From: Chloroflexota bacterium
GTDB lineage: Bacteria; Chloroflexota; UBA6077; CF-72
DNA: 5,595 nucleotides
Assembly (NCBI GenBank): GCA_019242065.1
Contig: JAFAWJ010000824.1
Coordinates: 1-5,595 of the forward strand
Direction: 5' to 3'
Shown here in pieces: positions 1 through 5,595 of this stretch (positions are counted from its first letter, which is position 1; every line of letters begins with the position of its first letter). The notes under the pieces were generated by a model. The model saw nothing but the letters and a program-made list of their open reading frames with translations. It was not told where the DNA came from and did not search any database. Made by a program: the position numbers and the translations under genes.

Positions 1-1
1 C

Positions 2-529
2 CGCGTCCGCCGGCGGATGATGTTCCGCTGGATGGGGTGGGGCGCGGTGATGGTCCTGCTCGGTCAGTGGAGTATTGGCTTCGTGAGTTTCTTCACGCCA
101 AAGCGGCTTGGCGCCTTTGGCGGCACGGTCGTGGCGGGCAATGTCAGCGATTTCAAAGTCGCCGACGTCAAACAGGTCCGCGATGGAAAGTTTTACATAA
201 CCCGTGTGCCCGAAGGCTTCATGGCGCTGTACTGGAAGTGCCCGCATCTGGGGTGCACGGTGCCGTGGGCGCCCCAGGATCCGGCGATGCCCGGGCCACC
301 CGACGGTGGCGACCAGGCCTACACCGACAAGGGGCGCTTCAAGTGCCCGTGTCACGGCTCGATCTACAACCGCTACGGCCAGATCATTCAGGGCCCCGCG
401 CCGCGGCCCATGGACCACTTCCCGATCACCTTTGACGCGACGGGCCGCATCAGTGTCGCCACCGGTCCCTCGCAGGCCATCAGCCGCCCAGTGGCGACCC
501 TCGCCGACGTCACCCCGCCCCCCTCCTAA
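2..529 (+). CDS. Rieske [2Fe-2S] protein of a bc-type quinol:cytochrome c oxidoreductase, probably 5'-partial
   Basis: The product is a Rieske iron-sulfur subunit, which passes electrons from quinol to a c-type cytochrome on the outer face of the cytoplasmic membrane. Counting from the ATG at 17, box I is CPHLGC (75-80) and box II is CPCHGS (110-115). By family rule C75, H77, C110 and H113 bind the cluster, while C80 and C112 form the stabilising disulfide. Residues 7-27 form one hydrophobic N-terminal anchor preceded by arginines. The two boxes are 29 residues apart, and the conserved GPAPRP follows box II (126-131). The frame is open to the left edge (Arg-Val-Arg-Arg-Arg before the tandem ATG at 17/20), so the true start, perhaps with a twin-arginine signal, probably lies outside the window. 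The cytochrome c gene follows after 28 bases, which suggests one operon. The family is certain; membership of a bc complex is inferred from this pairing. Confidence 0.93.
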   Translation, partial: RVRRRMMFRWMGWGAVMVLLGQWSIGFVSFFTPKRLGAFGGTVVAGNVSDFKVADVKQVRDGKFYITRVPEGFMALYWKCPHLGCTVPWAPQDPAMPGPPDGGDQAYTDKGRFKCPCHGSIYNRYGQIIQGPAPRPMDHFPITFDATGRISVATGPSQAISRPVATLADVTPPPS

Positions 530-557
530 CAGAGCAACGAACGAACGACCAGACCAC

Positions 558-1586
558 GTGGACTCGATCAACATCCCCGCGCTCATCACTGCTGTTTTCC
601 TGCTCCTCGTCCTCGGCGCCGTGCTGTGGTACGCGGCACGCGTCGCCGTGCCACTGCCCGAAGCCCCATCTGGGCCGCCGACTGGCGCGCTCGCGATGGA
701 ACGCAAGATCATCGCCATCGTCGCGATGATCGCCGCTATGGCCCTGTTGTTTCTCGGGTATGGCTTCCGCGAGCCTGCGCGCCAGGTGCAGTCGCAGGAA
801 GAGCAGCTGAATACGTCGATTGGTCGAGGCATCGACAGCTTCACCACCCTGTGCTTCCCGTGTCACGGTGAAAAGGGTCAGGGCGCGATCGTGCCCGATT
901 CCAATCCGGCACGGCTGGCGCCGGCGCTCGATCGCTCGGACCTGCGCCCGACCGACTCCGATACGCGCACCAAGGAGTACGACTACATCTTCAAGACCAT
1001 CCAGCGCGGTGTCCCGGGCACGCCGATGCCGGTCTGGGGCCAGATCGACGGCGGGCCGCTCCTGGACGAGCAGGTCAACGAGCTGACGCTGATGATCATG
1101 AACGGCGACCAACAGGTGGAGTACGACGGTAAGCAGGGCACGCCCTGGCAGCACACCGCCGACGTCATCGATGCCAACGTGGCCGCCGGCCTGGTCGCCA
1201 TGCCGCAGCAGCCGCAGGTCACCTCGGAGCCCTTCTATCTGGCGCTCACACCTCAGCAGCAACAGGGCGTGCAGGTCATCCTGCAGCGCGGCTGCGGCGG
1301 CTGTCACACCATTCCGAACATTCCGGGCGCCTCGGGGACCATTGGTCCGAACCTGGGTCCGCACGACAACGTGCCGCCGGTCAGCGACCGCAAGATGATC
1401 GCCACGTATCCGAATGGCACGGTGCCGAACAATTCGATCGACGACCTGTCGAAGTGGATCATGAACCCGCAGGCGCTCAAGCCAGGTACGGCGATGCCGA
1501 CCCTGGGGTTGAGTCAAGACGAAGCGACGGCCGCCGCGTCCTACCTGTACTCGATCACCGACGCCTCGGCGGCCCAGTCCCAGTAG
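558..1586 (+). CDS. Membrane-anchored dihaem cytochrome c (cytochrome c subunit of a bc-type complex)
   Basis: This is a 342-residue electron carrier with two c-type haem sites, probably taking electrons from the Rieske protein encoded just upstream. From the GTG at 558, hydrophobic helices lie at about residues 6-28 and 50-68, followed by two cytochrome c domains outside the membrane. Domain 1 has haem motif CFPCH (99-103) and probable axial Met157 in TPMPVW. Domain 2 has CGGCH (246-250) followed by TIPN and GTIGPNLG, with probable axial Met313 in GTAMP. A longer reading of the frame starts at 204 inside the Rieske gene, but that part is a shadow; the cytochrome-like sequence begins with the first helix. 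GTG 558 is chosen because it keeps both helices. ATG 696 is the alternative (296 residues, one helix). Neither start has a clear ribosome binding site. The stop lies 18 bases from the end of the convergent lysA. The dihaem assignment is firm; the partner complex is inferred. Confidence 0.9.
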   Translation: MDSINIPALITAVFLLLVLGAVLWYAARVAVPLPEAPSGPPTGALAMERKIIAIVAMIAAMALLFLGYGFREPARQVQSQEEQLNTSIGRGIDSFTTLCFPCHGEKGQGAIVPDSNPARLAPALDRSDLRPTDSDTRTKEYDYIFKTIQRGVPGTPMPVWGQIDGGPLLDEQVNELTLMIMNGDQQVEYDGKQGTPWQHTADVIDANVAAGLVAMPQQPQVTSEPFYLALTPQQQQGVQVILQRGCGGCHTIPNIPGASGTIGPNLGPHDNVPPVSDRKMIATYPNGTVPNNSIDDLSKWIMNPQALKPGTAMPTLGLSQDEATAAASYLYSITDASAAQSQ

Positions 1587-1604
1587 CTCGGGAATCAGCC
1601 AGGC

Positions 1605-2915
1605 TCAGACGTCTGCGTGTAGCAGGTCGGTGTACGTCTCGCGGCGGCGTACGAGGCGCGCGGCGCCGCCGGCGACCACCACCACGGCTGGCCGCGGCAC
1701 CAGGTTGTAATTGCTCGCCATCGCCAACTGATACGCCCCCGATGCCGGCACCGCCACCAGGTCGCCGCGCCGCGGCATCGGCACCCGCGCCTCGCGCACC
1801 AGCACATCCCCCGATTCGCAGTACCGCCCGGCAATCGCCACGCTCGCATCCGCATCCTGGTCAGCCCGATTAGCGAGCAACGGCGTGTACGCGGCGCCGT
1901 ACGCCGTGGGACGAATGTTGTCGGCCATCCCCCCATCCACCGCCACGTACGTGCGCACGCCCTCGATATCCTTCACGCTGCCCACCGTGTATAGCGCCAC
2001 GCCCGCGGGCCCGACAATCGACCGCCCCGGCTCGATGCTCAGCCGCGGAAACTCAACTCCCGCCGCCGTCGCCGCCTGGCACACCGCCGTGGCCACCGCG
2101 CGGGTTGCATCCTGGGGCAGCATCTCGGCGTCTGCGGGCGTGTAGCGCAGCCCAAAGCCACCCCCCGGGCTGAGCTCGCGTAGCTCCAGGTCAACAGACG
2201 TCGCAAACCTGAACATGCGCGCCACGGTCTCCGCATACGGCTCGAACTCGAAAATCTGCGAGCCAATATGCGCGTGCAGGCCAACCAGCTCTAGCGCGGG
2301 TTGCGAGCGAATGGCCGCCACCCCGCGCGCCGCCGCGCCAGTCTGAATGCTCAGTCCGAACTTGGTATCCAGCACACCGGTCTGAATATGCACGTGCGTA
2401 TGCGCCTCGACGCTGGGCGCCACCCGCAGGAGCACGGCTTGCCGCACGCCGCGCTGCTCGGCCAGCTGTGCCAGCAGCTCGACTTCTTCCAGGTTGTCGA
2501 CCACCACGCAGCCGACGCGGTACTCGAGAGCGGCCGCCAGCTCGTGTTCGGCCTTGTTGTTGCCGTGAAAATAGATCCGTTCGGCCGGAAAGCCGACCTG
2601 CTGGGCCGCATACAGCTCGCCGCCTGAGACGACGTCCAGGCCCAGGCCCGCCTCGTGGACAACCCGCAGCAGCCACGGCGCGCAGTACGCCTTGCCGGCG
2701 TAGCACACCAACGACCTTCCGGGGTACGCGGTGGCGAGCCCGTCCCGATAGGCCCGCGCCCGCGCCCGAATAGTGGCCGCGTCATACACATACAGCGGTG
2801 TGCCGAACTCGGCCGCGAGCGAGACGAGGTCGACGCCATCGAACACGAGGTGCCCGTCGCCGTTCACGCTGGCTGAATCCGGCAGCAGGCTCGCGATCTC
2901 CGAGGAGAGCGTCAT
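1605..2915 (-). CDS. lysA: Diaminopimelate decarboxylase (PLP-dependent, fold III)
   Basis: The enzyme decarboxylates meso-2,6-diaminopimelate to L-lysine in the cytoplasm, the last step of lysine synthesis. The 436-residue length is normal for LysA. An N-terminal PLP barrel carries the Schiff-base lysine K75 in YAGKAY, then VVSGGE (95-100), FHGNNK (116-121), HAHIGSQ (214-220), the phosphate-binding GGGFG (251-255) and EPGR (295-298). The C-terminal domain carries CESGD (366-370), whose Cys acts across the dimer interface, and GAY with Tyr395 near the active site, followed by ASNYN. This combination separates LysA from ornithine, arginine and carboxynorspermidine decarboxylases of the same fold. 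The ATG at 2915 has no obvious Shine-Dalgarno sequence; an in-frame GTG 16 codons later is a weaker choice. The gene runs in the same direction as the pair at 3077-4815 but is set apart by 161 bases with a possible terminator, so it probably has its own promoter. Confidence 0.96.
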   Translation of the reverse strand: MTLSSEIASLLPDSASVNGDGHLVFDGVDLVSLAAEFGTPLYVYDAATIRARARAYRDGLATAYPGRSLVCYAGKAYCAPWLLRVVHEAGLGLDVVSGGELYAAQQVGFPAERIYFHGNNKAEHELAAALEYRVGCVVVDNLEEVELLAQLAEQRGVRQAVLLRVAPSVEAHTHVHIQTGVLDTKFGLSIQTGAAARGVAAIRSQPALELVGLHAHIGSQIFEFEPYAETVARMFRFATSVDLELRELSPGGGFGLRYTPADAEMLPQDATRAVATAVCQAATAAGVEFPRLSIEPGRSIVGPAGVALYTVGSVKDIEGVRTYVAVDGGMADNIRPTAYGAAYTPLLANRADQDADASVAIAGRYCESGDVLVREARVPMPRRGDLVAVPASGAYQLAMASNYNLVPRPAVVVVAGGAARLVRRRETYTDLLHADV

Positions 2916-3011
2916 CCAGCGGACGTTCCGTGTCTCACGACATCCACACTGTTACTGAAATCTCTCCCCCTGAGATGACCCGTCACCCGAGCCACTGGGA
3001 AACTCACGTGT

Positions 3012-3038
3012 AAAACCCGCATGGCACGCACCCGCGGG
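3012..3038 (-). terminator. Possible intrinsic terminator between the 168-residue gene and lysA
   Basis: Read on the minus strand, a 5-bp perfect GC stem (CCCGC at 3038-3034 with GCGGG at 3020-3016) with a 13-base loop is followed at once by TTTT (3015-3012). It lies 39 bases past the TAA of the 168-residue gene, where a terminator would be expected. The U tract is short and the loop long, so efficiency is doubtful. A second GC-rich element, CCCCAGAGGGG on the minus strand, lies closer to the stop at about 3054-3064. Confidence 0.4.
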
Positions 3039-3076
3039 CACCTTCCCCCTGGGCCCCTCTGGGGAAAAGCCTCGCC

Positions 3077-3583
3077 TTACGGCGTCGCCCGCGACGGCAC
3101 GAGCGACCAGTCCTCCGGCAGCTCGTAGCGATGCACGCGATCCGTCGGCTGATTGTTGCGCAGCACCCGCACCCGCCCCTTGCGTCGGATCTCCGAGTAG
3201 GTGTTCTGCAACTGCACGATCCGCTTGGCCAGCAGATTGAACACGACCACCCCGGCGCGTACCGGCGACAGGCTCACCTCCTCGGTGCGCGGATCGACCA
3301 CCCGAAACACGGGCGCATCCTGCGGCAGGCAGTAGTCCAGCGCCGCGTGAATCCAGCGAAAGTTCGTCGGCGAGTTGTGCTCGTCAAAGACCGCCAGCCC
3401 GCTCAAGACCCGCTCAGCCAGATCGCCGACGAACGGCTCCGCCGCCTTCAGGAACTGCTCGACCGTCCGCGGCTGCGACTCGCTGGCGCACGCCGCGACC
3501 AACGCCTCGAGCGTCGCGCACGGTGCAATGAAGCTGACACGTCCGCGCGGATCGACGACCGTGAATCGCATGACATCCCGCAT
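3077..3583 (-). CDS. Conserved-looking protein of unknown function, 168 residues, coupled to the metallopeptidase gene
   Basis: I do not recognise this family. The protein is soluble, with no signal peptide or membrane helix. The N-terminal part (MRFTVVDPRGRVSF) reads like a short beta-hairpin. A helical middle (about 25-85) follows, then a stretch rich in beta residues (FRVVDPRTEEVSLSPVRAGVVVFNLL), and a basic segment (KRIVQLQNTYSEIRRKGRVRVLRNN) that could bind nucleic acid or mediate contacts. Cysteines (22, 32, 84) do not form a metal motif. The start lies 5 bases after the TAG of the metallopeptidase gene, and a GGAGG inside the end of that gene sits 13 bases before the ATG, so translational coupling is likely. 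A second ATG four codons downstream (3571) would give 164 residues and begin directly with RFTVVD. Strong third-position GC supports real coding. A functional link to the peptidase is inferred from spacing alone. Confidence 0.8.
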   Translation of the reverse strand: MRDVMRFTVVDPRGRVSFIAPCATLEALVAACASESQPRTVEQFLKAAEPFVGDLAERVLSGLAVFDEHNSPTNFRWIHAALDYCLPQDAPVFRVVDPRTEEVSLSPVRAGVVVFNLLAKRIVQLQNTYSEIRRKGRVRVLRNNQPTDRVHRYELPEDWSLVPSRATP

Positions 3584-3588
3584 CCGAC

Positions 3589-4815
3589 CTACGCCGCCTC
3601 CATCCGCTGAATCCAGCGGTCAGGTTCGCGGATTTCAGCTTCGCTTGGCAAGTCCTGCGCCGAGTGCCACGCGCGATTGGCAAAGGCGATGCCGCGCTCG
3701 CGCACGACGATGTCCACGAACCGTTCGCCCTGGCGGTACTGCTCCATCTTCAGTGACAGACCAGTGATTTTCAGAAACAGCTGCTCGACCTGCGAGCGGT
3801 CGCGCTGGCGGTGCTCCACACGCTGGTGGATGAGATCGAAGTTGGGCAGCAGCTCCTTGCCGACGTGGTTCATCACGTGGTTCGAGTACCCCTCGGCCAG
3901 CGACATGAGCGCCTGCAGCCGCGACATCAGCTCGCGCTGCTGGGGCGACATCAGCGCGTTGAGCACGTTGTGGCCGTGCCGCACGTTGCCGACAAAGCGA
4001 TTGATCAGCAGCAGCATGGTGTTTTCGCCCGTATCGCGGCCGCGCATGTCCTCGATCAGGAGCTTCAAGTACTGACGCAGGGACGCGTTCAGGTACGGCC
4101 GCACCCACGGATACAACTCGAATTCATACGCGTGCGTAGCCTCGTGCAGCGCGATCCAGCGCCGCAGCTGGTCGGGCGGCACCCCCAGCGTCTGCTCGAC
4201 CTGGCGCAGGTTCGGCTCTACGAACCACAGCTTGCCGCCGATCACCGGTGCGTCGCCAAGCAGCGCGATATCGTACTGCCCGAGCACCCGCCGCGACAGG
4301 TAGCCGACCAGCACGCCGACCTGCGAGCTGAGCATCATCCGCGCGGCGTTCTGGAAGCCGAGCGGCGTACCCAGGCGCGACTGGTCCAGGCTTTCGGCGT
4401 AGAAGTCTTCGACGGGCTGCAGCAGGTAGCGAAAGTTGCGCACGTTGGCGCGGATCCAGCCCGGACGATCCAGTACCTCGACGACGGTATTGGCCAGCGA
4501 GAGGTCGTTGCCGACGTAGGTGGCGATCGGCGCTTCGATCTCGCGCAGCATCGCCTCGTAGTTGGCCTGAAGCTGCGCGCGCGCACCCGGGTGCAGGCTG
4601 GGCGTGCGGCCCGAGGTGCGGATGGCGACGCGCGTCGCCAGGTCCCAGTCGATGAGCCGATCGGGACGGGCCAGGGCGCGCTCGCCGGCCGCGGCCTCGT
4701 CGTCGTCGGGCCGTGGGCGTGGCGGCGCCATGGTCTCCCGAGCCGCGGCGTACAGCAGCGCCGCACCCGCGCCCAGGATCAGTCCGCGACCGAAGGCGGT
4801 TCCATAGCCTGGCAT
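3589..4815 (-). CDS. Membrane-anchored zinc-dependent metallopeptidase of the DUF2342 / zincin type 2 family
   Basis: This is a putative gluzincin-like hydrolase of 408 residues from the ATG at 4815. The zinc motif is HEATH (residues 224-228) in IALHEATHAYEF. A downstream LAEGYSNHVM (Glu at about 308) matches the position where DUF2342 proteins carry a conserved Glu, the likely third ligand. Residues 5-25 (FGRGLILGAGAALLYAAA) form a glycine/alanine-rich membrane anchor, followed by an acidic, proline-rich linker. The frame is open further upstream to an ATG at 4893, but those 26 residues are a run of arginines that overlaps the divergent gene's start and resembles a shadow. A TAGAAT lies just before ATG 4815, which supports the shorter form. 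Some members of this family are annotated as associated with coenzyme F420 biosynthesis by co-occurrence; no F420 gene is visible here. Substrate is unknown. The family call is good; the peptidase activity is inferred. Confidence 0.86.
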   Translation of the reverse strand: MPGYGTAFGRGLILGAGAALLYAAARETMAPPRPRPDDDEAAAGERALARPDRLIDWDLATRVAIRTSGRTPSLHPGARAQLQANYEAMLREIEAPIATYVGNDLSLANTVVEVLDRPGWIRANVRNFRYLLQPVEDFYAESLDQSRLGTPLGFQNAARMMLSSQVGVLVGYLSRRVLGQYDIALLGDAPVIGGKLWFVEPNLRQVEQTLGVPPDQLRRWIALHEATHAYEFELYPWVRPYLNASLRQYLKLLIEDMRGRDTGENTMLLLINRFVGNVRHGHNVLNALMSPQQRELMSRLQALMSLAEGYSNHVMNHVGKELLPNFDLIHQRVEHRQRDRSQVEQLFLKITGLSLKMEQYRQGERFVDIVVRERGIAFANRAWHSAQDLPSEAEIREPDRWIQRMEAA

Positions 4816-4825
4816 TGCCGGGCAA

Positions 4826-4831
4826 ATTCTA
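4826..4831 (-). promoter_or_regulatory. Putative -10 element (TAGAAT) for the metallopeptidase gene
   Basis: On the minus strand TAGAAT is separated from ATG 4815 by 10 bases, so a transcript starting 6-7 bases downstream would have a leader of only a few bases. No convincing -35 hexamer is seen about 17 bases upstream. No Shine-Dalgarno sequence precedes the ATG, which fits a nearly leaderless message. Confidence 0.4.
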
Positions 4832-4874
4832 GTCGATGCGGCCCCGCGGCGCCGCTGTTGTGGGCGCCGCCTCG

Positions 4875-4880
4875 TATCAT
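4875..4880 (+). promoter_or_regulatory. Putative -10 element (TATCAT) for the 64-residue ORF
   Basis: TATCAT lies 11 bases before the ATG at 4892, again leaving almost no leader. A TTG at 4858-4860 is too close to serve as a normal -35. The arrangement mirrors the opposite side of this divergent region, where TAGAAT stands at a similar distance from its ATG. Confidence 0.35.
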
Positions 4881-4891
4881 CCAGACGCCGC

Positions 4892-5086
4892 ATGCTGGAT
4901 GGGTACCGCGTGGTCCAGGTCTCGTCGCCCGAGGGGACGCCGGCCCCGCCCGAGATCGCGGAGCGCTTTCAGGGTCGAGCGTGGACCCTGCGTCAGCTCG
5001 AAGAGCGCGGCGTGCGCATCACCGGCGCCGCCGCCTGGTATCTGGCCCTGGGCCGCGACTGGCGGCTCGAGCTAGAACCCACCTGA
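4892..5086 (+). CDS. Small hypothetical protein, 64 residues
   Basis: I do not recognise this family. It has no cysteines, no signal peptide and no membrane helix. It begins with a short strand-like stretch (YRVVQVSS), then a proline-rich turn (PEGTPAPPEIAERF), an amphipathic helix (WTLRQLEERG) and an alanine/tryptophan-containing helix (ITGAAAWYLALGRDW). The composition (three Trp, many Arg and Glu) looks like a small folded protein and not a chance frame. Third codon positions are mostly G or C, as in the neighbouring genes. There is no Shine-Dalgarno; the ATG follows a TATCAT by 11 bases. The gene is divergent from the metallopeptidase and ends 23 bases before the tRNA, whose -10 begins 6 bases after its stop. 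Confidence 0.6.
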   Translation: MLDGYRVVQVSSPEGTPAPPEIAERFQGRAWTLRQLEERGVRITGAAAWYLALGRDWRLELEPT

Positions 5087-5092
5087 GCCCCC

Positions 5093-5098
5093 TATAAT
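5093..5098 (+). promoter_or_regulatory. TATAAT -10 element of the tRNA-Ala gene
   Basis: A perfect consensus TATAAT lies 11 bases before the first base of the tRNA, so the primary transcript would start a few bases upstream of the mature 5' end. The spaced -35 position (about 5070-5075) falls inside the end of the 64-residue ORF and shows no consensus hexamer. Confidence 0.65.
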
Positions 5099-5109
5099 CA
5101 AACGCCCCC

Positions 5110-5182
5110 GGGCCTGTAGCTCAGCTGGGAGAGCGCTGCTTTCGCATAGCAGAGGTCGCCGGTTCGAGTCCGGCCAGGTCCA
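5110..5182 (+). tRNA. tRNA-Ala (anticodon CGC)
   Basis: This is a complete 73-base cloverleaf. The acceptor stem is GGGCCTG (5110-5116) with CAGGTCC (5175-5181), and it contains the G3-U70 wobble that marks alanine tRNAs. The D stem is GCTC/GAGC. The anticodon stem is CTGCT/AGCAG with loop TTCGCAT, giving anticodon CGC (5143-5145), which reads the alanine codon GCG. The variable loop is AGGTC, and the T arm is GCCGG-TTCGAGT-CCGGC with A73 as discriminator. The genomic bases after A73 are CCC, so the 3' CCA is not encoded and must be added by a nucleotidyltransferase. GCG is frequent in GC-rich coding regions, so this isoacceptor is expected. Confidence 0.97.
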
Positions 5183-5188
5183 CCCAGA

Positions 5189-5365
5189 TCATGGCGGAGT
5201 TGCGATCAGACGCTTCCGCCAATCGAACTGAGTCGCAGTGCGTCGCCTATGGCAGTTGGCGCAGCGAACATCGCATGTAGTAGCCATCTCGGCCTCGATG
5301 CTGGCCCACCGGCCTCCGCGGTGTGCCAGCACGGCGACGCTCTCAATTGCCGCGGGAGGCTTACC
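5189..5365 (-). pseudogene. C-terminal fragment of a small HNH endonuclease
   Basis: On the minus strand a continuous 58-codon stretch ending at TGA (5191-5189) carries CDVRCANCHRRRT followed by FDWRKR and preceded by RWASIEAEM. I recognise this as the C-terminal half of the small HNH endonuclease proteins common in GC-rich bacteria: the CxxCH holds zinc and the catalytic His region, and the basic RRRT tail follows. The first half (zinc-ribbon CxxC and the DHV-type His) is missing in this frame. The other forward frame reads PHHVR just upstream (about 5364-5378), and one extra base there would join it to GKPPAAIESV in the HNH frame. That fits a one-base deletion. The only ATG in frame is at the 27th of the 58 codons; a GTG at 5332 would give 47 residues. 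A longer ORF over this region (5206-5592) is in another frame and is not a known protein. The gene tail-ends against the tRNA with 6 bases between. Confidence 0.62.
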
Positions 5366-5595
5366 CTGACGTGATGTGGCCGCGCAAGCCGAGCCCGCAC
5401 GCTTTCGCGTGTGGCTGGCTCCGCAGCTAGAGGGAACCGCCCAGGCAAACTGAGCATCGGCACCACTCGGCCAGCCGCGGCGTTGAAGGACCGGGCGGCA
5501 AATGACGATCTTCGCGGCTGGGGCGAGAGATTGTCCGGCCCTGGTGGGCCGTCGACAGCTTTGCCCGGCCGTCCCCCACTGATTGTTAGCACGCT
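5366..5595. other. Stretch without a supported gene
   Basis: Apart from the hairpin at 5391-5421 I see no gene here. A 128-residue minus-strand frame spans it from a GTG at 5592, but it resembles no family and overlaps the HNH frame in a wrong register. Another minus frame shows WCRCSVC at 5445-5465, which might be the decayed N-terminal zinc site of the HNH gene, but this is too short to claim. No tRNA-end repeat (attachment site copy), integrase or insertion sequence end was found. Confidence 0.4.
5391..5421. other. Strong hairpin with two stacked stems
   Basis: GAGCC (5391-5395) pairs with GGCTC (5417-5421), and inside it CGCACGC (5396-5402) pairs with GCGTGTG (5407-5413), with one G-T wobble. 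The loop is TTTC, and a 3-base bulge (GCT, 5414-5416) lies on the right arm. On the minus strand the loop is GAAA, a GNRA tetraloop closed by ACGC/GCGT. No T tract follows on either strand, so a simple terminator is unlikely. It may be part of a structured RNA or a remnant repeat. Confidence 0.5.

Noticed and set aside
204..557. N-terminal extension of the cytochrome c frame
   Set aside because: It overlaps the Rieske gene out of frame and is Arg/Pro-rich; the recognisable cytochrome begins with the membrane helix after GTG 558.
510..1517. Minus-strand ORF of 335 codons
   Set aside because: It is antisense to the cytochrome c gene, which carries two haem motifs and axial methionines; the translation is Arg/His-rich with no family features.
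4816..4893. 26-residue N-terminal extension of the metallopeptidase
   Set aside because: It is arginine-rich, overlaps the divergent promoter region and start of the neighbouring ORF, and places charged residues before a good membrane anchor that already begins at the inner ATG.
3811..5097. Long + strand ORF of 428 codons
   Set aside because: It lies antisense to the metallopeptidase gene, shows low-complexity His/Arg/Gln-rich translation and no known motif; it is a GC-driven shadow frame.
5206..5592. Minus-strand ORF of 128 codons at the right end
   Set aside because: It reads the HNH fragment in the wrong register and has no recognisable features; the CANCH frame explains the same bases better.
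5158..5595. tRNA-borne integration site with a downstream repeat
   Set aside because: I looked for a second copy of the T-arm and 3' end of tRNA-Ala (for example GGTTCGAGTC) to the right and found none, and no integrase is present in the window.

Overview
The window is GC-rich DNA with dense coding on both strands and very few recognisable Shine-Dalgarno sequences. The gene content suggests a bacterium of the Chloroflexota or a similar deep-branching, GC-rich lineage. Three things point that way: a Rieske protein followed directly by a membrane-anchored dihaem cytochrome c, a zincin-type DUF2342 metallopeptidase (a family seen mainly in Actinobacteria and Chloroflexota), and a tRNA without an encoded CCA end. 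This placement is inferred from protein style only.

Left part (1-1586, + strand): the end of a respiratory operon. A Rieske [2Fe-2S] protein, open to the left edge, is followed after 28 bases by a dihaem cytochrome c with two N-terminal membrane helices. Together they look like the Rieske and cytochrome c subunits of a bc-type quinol:cytochrome c oxidoreductase. The cytochrome b gene is not in view and is expected to the left.

Middle (1605-4815, - strand): three genes read leftwards. lysA (diaminopimelate decarboxylase, last step of lysine synthesis) converges on the cytochrome gene with only 18 bases between the stops. Upstream of it, behind a 161-base gap with a possible terminator, lies a tightly spaced pair: a membrane-anchored DUF2342 zinc metallopeptidase and an unrecognised 168-residue protein that starts 5 bases after the peptidase stop.

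Right part (4815-5595): a short divergent promoter region separates the peptidase from a small + strand ORF of 64 residues. Both starts sit only about 11 bases from a -10-like hexamer. A tRNA-Ala(CGC) with its own TATAAT follows. Directly behind the tRNA, on the - strand, there is a fragment of a small HNH endonuclease (CANCH motif). It lies in a frame different from the longest ORF there and has no convincing start, so it looks like a decaying gene. The last ~230 bases hold one strong hairpin and no gene I can support.

No CRISPR array, insertion sequence, integrase or rRNA was seen. The least described items are the peptidase/168-residue pair, the 64-residue ORF and the broken HNH gene beside the tRNA.
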